Origin: Arthrobacter sp. cf158 | Lineage (GTDB): Bacteria > Actinomycetota > Actinomycetes > Actinomycetales > Micrococcaceae | Reading direction: 5' to 3' | Assembly (NCBI RefSeq): GCF_900106835.1 | Contig: NZ_FNNR01000008.1 | Coordinates: 62,001-126,000 of the forward strand | DNA length: 64,000 nucleotides | Shown here: piece by piece, positions 59,111 through 64,000 of the stretch | Position numbering within the stretch: position 1 is the first letter of the stretch | How the letters are laid out: every line of letters starts with the position of its first letter | The notes under the pieces: model-generated | Seen by the model: only the letters and a program-made list of their open reading frames with translations | Database searches by the model: none | Told to the model about the DNA's origin: nothing | Translations under genes and position numbers: made by a program

Positions 59111-59911
59111 ATGACCCCCAAGGACGGAAAGGCCACGAAACCAGTCAAGGTCCGCAAGCCTGCTGCGCCGGCACCGGGAACCCAACCCACCGCCGTCGGC
59201 TTTTTGCAGCGTTTGAAAATCCGTCAGTCAGACATCGAGCAAGCCAAATACCAGCGCTATTTCAAGACCGGCAAAGGTGACTACGCCGAAGGCGACTTCT
59301 TCATGGGCGTGCGCATGGGCGAAGTTTTCACGCTCAGCAAAGAGTTCGCTGCCATGTCAATGGAGGACATCGAAAAGCTTCTGGAGCAGGACATCCATGA
59401 GGCCCGCGCGGGCGCCGTAAAGATCATGTCGCTCCAAGCCCAGAAGAAAAAGACCACCGAAGAGCGGCGTCGCCAACTTTACGAGCTCTACCTGCGAAGG
59501 CACGACCGGATCAACAACTGGGACCTCGTGGACCTGGGCGCGGGACGGGTGGTGGGTGGCTGGCTCATGGACAAACCGCGGGACCCACTCTACGAACTCG
59601 CCCACTCGGAGAACATGTGGGAACGCCGGACCGCCATCGTCGCCACCTCGGCGTTCATCCGTGAAGGCCAGCTGGACGACACCTTCGCCATCGCAGAGAT
59701 CCTGCTCCACGACAAGGAGGACCTCATCCAAAAAGCCGTGGGTGGGTGGGTCCGTGACGCCGGGCGGAGCAGCCGCGAACGCCTGCTGGCTTTCCTCGAC
59801 GAACACGCAGCCACCATGCCGAGGACCACGCTTCGTTACGCGATCGAGCATCTGGGCAAGGAGCAGCGGGCCTACTACCTGACCCTGAAAGACAGGGTTT
59901 TTCCCACGTGA
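59111..59911 (+). CDS. AlkD-like DNA alkylation repair protein
   Basis: A 266-residue helical HEAT-like repeat protein. After a ~45-residue basic, Pro-rich N-terminus come the family hallmarks FFMGVRMGEVFTLSKEFAAMSMEDIEKLLEQDIHEARAGAVKIM and YLRRHDRINNWDLVDLGAGRVVGGWL, with LIQKAVGGWVRDAG near the end. AlkD-type glycosylases remove bulky cationic alkyl bases; the catalytic Asp/Trp equivalents appear to be in NNWDLVD. It lies 15 bases after glsA but probably has its own start region (CATGAT, 6 bases, ATG). Confidence 0.82.
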   Translation: MTPKDGKATKPVKVRKPAAPAPGTQPTAVGFLQRLKIRQSDIEQAKYQRYFKTGKGDYAEGDFFMGVRMGEVFTLSKEFAAMSMEDIEKLLEQDIHEARAGAVKIMSLQAQKKKTTEERRRQLYELYLRRHDRINNWDLVDLGAGRVVGGWLMDKPRDPLYELAHSENMWERRTAIVATSAFIREGQLDDTFAIAEILLHDKEDLIQKAVGGWVRDAGRSSRERLLAFLDEHAATMPRTTLRYAIEHLGKEQRAYYLTLKDRVFPT

Positions 59912-59966
59912 GTCCATTCCATATGTGACGCTGGATTACCCAGCGTTACCGGGTGTTTCCGAGTCT

Positions 59967-59996
59967 TTGAAGCATGTTACGGAGCCGCCCTACAGT
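59967..59996 (+). promoter_or_regulatory. Putative leaderless promoter of the siroheme methyltransferase
   Basis: TTGAAG (59967-59972), 18 bases, TACAGT (59991-59996), 6 bases, ATG 60003; same geometry as before the sulfite reductase gene. Confidence 0.55.
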
Positions 59997-60002
59997 TTTT
60001 TC

Positions 60003-61274
60003 ATGGCAATACAGGACATTTACCCCACCGCGCTGCGGCTGCTCGGCCGCCCGGTGCTGGTGGTGGGCGGCGGACCCGTTGCGGAGCGCCGCGCCAAGGG
60101 ACTGCTCGACGCCGGTGCGAAAGTCACTGTCGTGGCGCCCGTTGCCACCCAAAACCTTCACGCACTCGCCGCTTCCGGGCTGCTCACCTTGGAGCAGCGC
60201 GAGTACCGCACGGCAGACCTCGACGGCGTCTGGTTCGCTCAGACCGCCACGGGCACTTCCGCCGTGGACACCCAGGTAGCAGCCGACGCCGAAGCGCAGC
60301 GCATCTGGTGCGTCAACGCCTCCGATCACGAAGCATCAGCCGCCTGGACACCCGCCGTTGCCGTGGTGGACGACGTCAAGATCGCCATTAACGCAGGGGG
60401 AGACCCGCGCCGTGCCATGGCCCTTCGCAACGCAGTGGCAACCGCCCTGGAAACAGGTGACCTGCCGCTCCGCCGCCACCGCAAGCCGGATGCCGCCGTG
60501 AATGCAGGCTCGGTGGCACTCGTCGGCGGCGGTCCTGGCGACTCGGGACTCATCACCGTCCGCGGCCGGCGCCTGCTGGGCCAGGCCGACGTCGTGGTTG
60601 CCGACCGTCTTGGTCCGCGTGAGCTGCTGAAGGAGCTTGCCCCGGACGTTCGCGTGATCGAGGTTGGCAAGACGCCCGGCCACCACCCGGTTCCTCAGCT
60701 GGAGATCAACCGCATCTTGGTGGACGAAGCCTTGAAGGGCAACCGCGTGGTCCGCCTCAAAGGCGGCGACCCCTACGTCCTGGGGCGCGGCGGCGAGGAA
60801 GCAGAATTCTGCCGGCAGAACGGCGTCGAGGTTGAAGTGGTGTCCGGCGTGACGTCGGCAATCTCGGTTCCGGCCGCTGCCGGTATTCCCGTGACACACC
60901 GCGGCCTGGCCAAGGGCTTCAGCGTAGTGACCGGCCATGAAGAGCTGTCCGAGGTCCCCGCACGCCCCGATCACACTGTGGTGTTGCTCATGGGAGTAGC
61001 GCAATTGCGGGATTCCGCGGCTGCGCTGGCAGGCTCGGGTCTGCCTTTGGACACGCCAGTAGGTATCGTAGAGAACGGGTATTTGCCGGATCAGCGCGTC
61101 ACCATCGGCACTCTGGGTACCATCGCGGACCAGGCGGAAGCCGTCGGCGTGGCCAACCCGGCGGTCATCGTGATCGGCGATGTGGTCCGTGTCAGCCCCT
61201 TTGCACCGCAGCATTTCAAGACCGCTGATTACAGCACTATTACCCCCAATCGTCCCCGCGTCCGCAGTAACTGA
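60003..61274 (+). CDS. Bifunctional siroheme enzyme: precorrin-2 dehydrogenase domain + uroporphyrinogen-III methyltransferase
   Basis: A 423-residue CysG-like fusion. Residues 1-~165 form an NAD-binding domain (VLVVGGGPVAERRAKGLLDAGAKVTVV, WCVNASDH) that oxidises precorrin-2. Residues ~175-423 are the SUMT domain that methylates uroporphyrinogen III: VALVGGGPGDSGLITVRGRRLL, ADVVVADRL, RLKGGDPYVLGRGGEE and GIPVTHRGLA. The N-terminal part is shorter than in enterobacterial CysG, and a separate chelatase at 40020 may do the iron insertion. ATG 60003 is chosen because of the promoter box; a start at 59925 would include that box. Confidence 0.9.
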   Translation: MAIQDIYPTALRLLGRPVLVVGGGPVAERRAKGLLDAGAKVTVVAPVATQNLHALAASGLLTLEQREYRTADLDGVWFAQTATGTSAVDTQVAADAEAQRIWCVNASDHEASAAWTPAVAVVDDVKIAINAGGDPRRAMALRNAVATALETGDLPLRRHRKPDAAVNAGSVALVGGGPGDSGLITVRGRRLLGQADVVVADRLGPRELLKELAPDVRVIEVGKTPGHHPVPQLEINRILVDEALKGNRVVRLKGGDPYVLGRGGEEAEFCRQNGVEVEVVSGVTSAISVPAAAGIPVTHRGLAKGFSVVTGHEELSEVPARPDHTVVLLMGVAQLRDSAAALAGSGLPLDTPVGIVENGYLPDQRVTIGTLGTIADQAEAVGVANPAVIVIGDVVRVSPFAPQHFKTADYSTITPNRPRVRSN

Positions 61275-61294
61275 GAAGAAGAAGGAACACAGCC

Positions 61295-62761
61295 GTGTCA
61301 ATTAGCACCCCCGTAGGTTCTGCGGACCGTCCGCTTCGCGTCGCCGTCATCGGCTCCGGCCCGGCCGGCGTGTACGCAGCGGACATCCTGACCAAGAGCG
61401 AGGCCGTCAAGAGTGGCGAGCTCACCGTCAGCATCGACCTCTTTGACCGCTACCCGGCACCGTATGGCCTCATCCGTTACGGCGTAGCCCCGGACCACCC
61501 CCGCATCAAGGGCATCGTCAATGCCCTGCACAAGGTGCTGGACCGCGGCGATATCCGCTTCTTCGGCAACGTGGACTACGGCACGGACATCTCCATTGAG
61601 GACCTCCGCAAGCACTACGACGCCATCATCTTCGCCACTGGCGCCATCAAGGACGCCGACCTGAACATCCCGGGCATCGAGCTTGAGGGTTCGTTCGGCG
61701 GCGCCGACTTCGTTTCCTGGTTCGACGGTCACCCGGACGTTCCCCGCGAATGGCCGCTGGAAGCCACCGAAATTGCTGTTCTCGGCAACGGCAACGTGGC
61801 CTTGGACGTGGCCCGTGTCCTGTCCAAGCACGCCGATGACCTGCTGGTCACCGAGATCCCGGACAACGTGTACGCCGGTCTGAAGGCCTCGCCCGTCACG
61901 GACGTGCACGTCTTCGGTCGTCGTGGCCCGGCACAGGTGAAGTTCACCCCGCTGGAACTGCGCGAACTCTCGCACTCCAAGGACGTTGACATCATCCTCT
62001 ACGCCGAGGACTTCGAATTCGACGAAGAGTCCGATCGCCAGGTCCAGACGAACAACCAGATCAAGACCATGGTTGGCACGCTCACCAACTGGATCGCCGA
62101 GCAGCCCGAGGACCTTTCCGAACTCAAGGCTTCCCGTCGCCTGCACCTTCACTTCCTGCACAGCCCGGTTGAAATTGTTGATTCCGCAGAGACGCCCGGC
62201 AAGGTTGCCGGCATCAAGTTCGAGCGCACCGAACTGGACGGCACGGGCAACGCCCGCGGCACCGGCGAGTTCATCGACTACCCGGTCCAGGCCGTATACC
62301 GAGCAATCGGCTACTTCGGTTCGGCCCTGCCGGACGTCGAGTTCGACCACAAGAAGGGCGTGGTGACCAACGACGGCGGCCGCGTCCTGGACGCCGACGG
62401 CCAGCACGTGCCGGGCCTCTACGCAACGGGCTGGATCAAGCGTGGTCCGGTTGGCCTCATCGGCCACACCAAGGGTGACGCCCTGGAGACCGTGACGTAC
62501 CTCTTGGAAGACCGCGAAAACCTGCCGCTCGCCGAGGTTCCCGCAGCCGACGCCGTAGTGGAACTCCTGGACGCCCGCGGCGTGAAGTTCACCAGCTGGG
62601 AAGGCTGGCTGGCGCTGGACGCCCACGAGCTCGCACTCGGTGCAGCCGCGACCGAAGCAGGCACCTCCCACGGTGTTGAGGTCAAGCGTGAGCGCATCAA
62701 GGTTGTTCCCCGCGAGGACATGGTCAACATCTCCCGTGACGGTGTAGCCGCACAGGTCTAG
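61295..62761 (+). CDS. Ferredoxin-NADP reductase, FprA/adrenodoxin-reductase type
   Basis: A 488-residue flavoprotein. FAD-binding VAVIGSGPAGVYAADIL, the adrenodoxin-reductase motif DLFDRYPAPYGLIRYGVAPDHPRIKGI, NADP-binding IAVLGNGNVALDVARVL, VFGRRGPAQVKFTPLELREL, and ATGWIKRGPVGLIGHTKGDA are all present. It passes electrons from NADPH to ferredoxin. It starts at GTG 61295, 20 bases after the siroheme gene, with AAGAAGGA upstream, so the operon links cofactor supply and reductant for the sulfite reductase. A strong terminator follows. Confidence 0.92.
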   Translation: MSISTPVGSADRPLRVAVIGSGPAGVYAADILTKSEAVKSGELTVSIDLFDRYPAPYGLIRYGVAPDHPRIKGIVNALHKVLDRGDIRFFGNVDYGTDISIEDLRKHYDAIIFATGAIKDADLNIPGIELEGSFGGADFVSWFDGHPDVPREWPLEATEIAVLGNGNVALDVARVLSKHADDLLVTEIPDNVYAGLKASPVTDVHVFGRRGPAQVKFTPLELRELSHSKDVDIILYAEDFEFDEESDRQVQTNNQIKTMVGTLTNWIAEQPEDLSELKASRRLHLHFLHSPVEIVDSAETPGKVAGIKFERTELDGTGNARGTGEFIDYPVQAVYRAIGYFGSALPDVEFDHKKGVVTNDGGRVLDADGQHVPGLYATGWIKRGPVGLIGHTKGDALETVTYLLEDRENLPLAEVPAADAVVELLDARGVKFTSWEGWLALDAHELALGAAATEAGTSHGVEVKRERIKVVPREDMVNISRDGVAAQV

Positions 62762-62776
62762 TTCCCGCGTTTCCTG

Positions 62777-62811
62777 GCAGCGGGGTCACTCCTTTCGAGT
62801 GGCCCCGCTGC
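62777..62811 (+). terminator. Terminator after the reductase gene
   Basis: 15-bp stem with one G:U pair (GCAGCGGGGTCACTC / GAGTGGCCCCGCTGC), loop CTTTC; only a short T-rich stretch follows. Confidence 0.8.
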
Positions 62812-62835
62812 TGCTTATGGGACAACCGCCGGCGG

Positions 62836-62841
62836 TACCCT
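62836..62841 (+). promoter_or_regulatory. Putative leaderless -10 box
   Basis: TACCCT, 5 bases, ATG 62847. Confidence 0.35.
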
Positions 62842-62846
62842 GAGTC

Positions 62847-64000
62847 ATGGACGTCGTTGTCATTGAAACGCCCCAGTTGGGGGACCGGAGCTACTTGGTG
62901 CACGACGGCAATGTGGCGCTGGTGATTGATCCTCAACGCGATATTGACCGGGTTGAAGCTGCCGCCCGCGAAGCCGGAGTTCGGATCACCCACGTGGCCG
63001 AAACGCACCTCCACAACGACTACGTCACCGGTGGGTTGGTCTTGGCAGAGAAGCACGGTGCTGCGTACCTGGTGAATGCCGAGGATCACCTCGCATTTAC
63101 CCGGGTGCCCGTCACGGACGGGCAGGTTATCCGCGTTGGCCAGCTCGTGGTGCGAGTGGTTGCCACGCCAGGCCACACTCACACGCACCTTTCGTATGTG
63201 GTCCGGGATGACACGCACGACGACGGCGCTGAGGCCGTCTTTTCCGGCGGCAGCCTGCTCTACGGTTCGGTGGGCCGGACGGACCTGGTCTCTCCCGATG
63301 ACACTGCGACGTTGGCTCATCACCAGTACTCCTCGGTCCGGCGCTTGGTGGGCTCGTCGCATCCGGAAGCCTCGCTCTACCCAACCCACGGCTTCGGATC
63401 GTTTTGTTCCAGCGGTCCCGCGAGCCACCAGGAAGCATCCACGATGGGTGAGCAATTCAAGAGCAACCATGCCCTAACGGATCCCGACGAGGACCACTTC
63501 GTGTCAGAGTTGCTGGCAAACATCACCGCTTATCCCGCGTACTACGCCCACATGAGCCCGCTCAATGCGGCAGGAGTGGGACCCGCAGCCCTTGCCGTCC
63601 CGGACTCCGTCAATGCTGAAGTGTTGACCCGACGCCTGGACGCAGGGGAGTGGGTGGTGGATCTTCGGCACAGGGTGGCTTTCGCGGACAGCCACCTCAA
63701 GGGCAGCGTGAGCTTCGAGTACGGGAAGGGCGATAACTTCACCAGCTACCTCGGCTGGGTGATCCCCTGGAATCAACCACTCACGCTCCTGGGGCCCAGG
63801 GGAGAGGTGGAAAAGGCGATCCGCGACCTGGCGAGAATCGGCATCGACAGTCCGGACGCCGCCGTCGGGCCTTATCCGGGAGCTCTGGCCTCAGATGCGC
63901 CTCAAGCCAGCTATCCGCACGGGGACTGGTCTGCGCTCCTCAAAGGCCGTGAACCGGGGGACGTGGTGCTGGACGTTCGTCGCCCGGAGGAGTTCGAGGC
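62847..64000 (+). CDS. Metallo-beta-lactamase/rhodanese fusion protein, 3' end beyond the window
   Basis: An open frame of 384 codons running off the window. Residues 1-~215 form a persulfide-dioxygenase-like metallo-beta-lactamase domain: VAETHLHNDYVTGG (HxHxDY variant of HxHxDH), VVATPGHTHTHLSYV, FSGGSLLYGSVGRTDL and LYPTHGFGSFC. A first rhodanese domain (WVVDLRHRVAFADSHLKGSVSFEY) has no Cys at the expected active loop and is probably inactive. A second begins VVLDVRRPEEFEA and is cut by the window edge. Such fusions handle persulfides in sulfide oxidation or detoxification, in keeping with the sulfur genes nearby. The first codon is ATG with a TACCCT box five bases before. Confidence 0.85.
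   Translation, partial: MDVVVIETPQLGDRSYLVHDGNVALVIDPQRDIDRVEAAAREAGVRITHVAETHLHNDYVTGGLVLAEKHGAAYLVNAEDHLAFTRVPVTDGQVIRVGQLVVRVVATPGHTHTHLSYVVRDDTHDDGAEAVFSGGSLLYGSVGRTDLVSPDDTATLAHHQYSSVRRLVGSSHPEASLYPTHGFGSFCSSGPASHQEASTMGEQFKSNHALTDPDEDHFVSELLANITAYPAYYAHMSPLNAAGVGPAALAVPDSVNAEVLTRRLDAGEWVVDLRHRVAFADSHLKGSVSFEYGKGDNFTSYLGWVIPWNQPLTLLGPRGEVEKAIRDLARIGIDSPDAAVGPYPGALASDAPQASYPHGDWSALLKGREPGDVVLDVRRPEEFE

Overview
The window is about 64 kb of high-GC DNA from a Gram-positive actinobacterium, most likely Arthrobacter/Paenarthrobacter (Micrococcaceae). This rests on gene content (a menaquinone pathway with a MenJ-like reductase, DUF2510 proteins, DUF6153/DUF305 proteins, sortase-type surface proteins), frequent GTG starts, and many start codons lying 5-7 bases after a TANNNT box. 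The genus is an inference. No rRNA, tRNA, CRISPR array, insertion sequence or phage gene was found.

Layout. 1-16.8 kb is an envelope module: the end of a polysaccharide pyruvyl transferase, a metallo-beta-lactamase-fold hydrolase, three secreted proteins (one with six cysteine-free chaplin-like repeats and a LANTG sortase signal), an MFS transporter, two tandem subtilases each ending in three SLH domains, an acyltransferase and a PAP2 phosphatase. 16.9-22.8 kb is a fructan/sucrose locus: ABC importer, GH32 beta-fructosidase and a LacI regulator, with matching palindromic operators at both ends. 22.9-37.2 kb holds two DUF2510 membrane proteins and dispersed menaquinone genes (menC, menD, menF, menG, a menJ-like reductase and a polyprenyl synthase), with a PhoX phosphatase and a polar amino-acid ABC importer between them. 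37.2-40.0 kb is a small accessory stretch: an AbiEi/DUF559-type gene flanked by two copies of a palindromic element, a SUKH-like protein and a TRIC/YicG channel.

40.0-49.8 kb is assimilatory sulfur metabolism: sirohydrochlorin chelatase, sulfite reductase, cysH, cysD, cysN, homocysteine S-methyltransferase and a sulfonate/taurine-type ABC importer. Its siroheme methyltransferase and a ferredoxin-NADP reductase lie near 60-62.8 kb, and the methyltransferase promoter looks like that of the sulfite reductase. 49.9-52.5 kb holds a lipoprotein, a probable copper-responsive pair (DUF305 and DUF6153) and a RibD-like reductase.

The most unusual region is 52.5-56.9 kb on the minus strand. A WXG100-like/alpha-beta-hydrolase protein is followed by four related lipoproteins. 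Each lipoprotein start overlaps the stop of either the hydrolase itself or an orphan 26-29-codon copy of the hydrolase C-terminus. This is the pattern expected of a secreted polymorphic toxin whose (toxin 3' end + immunity gene) unit has been tandemly duplicated, and it is the best candidate for an undescribed system. The window ends with an LLM oxidoreductase, a glutaminase, an AlkD-like protein, the siroheme/Fpr pair and a metallo-beta-lactamase/rhodanese protein that runs off the end.
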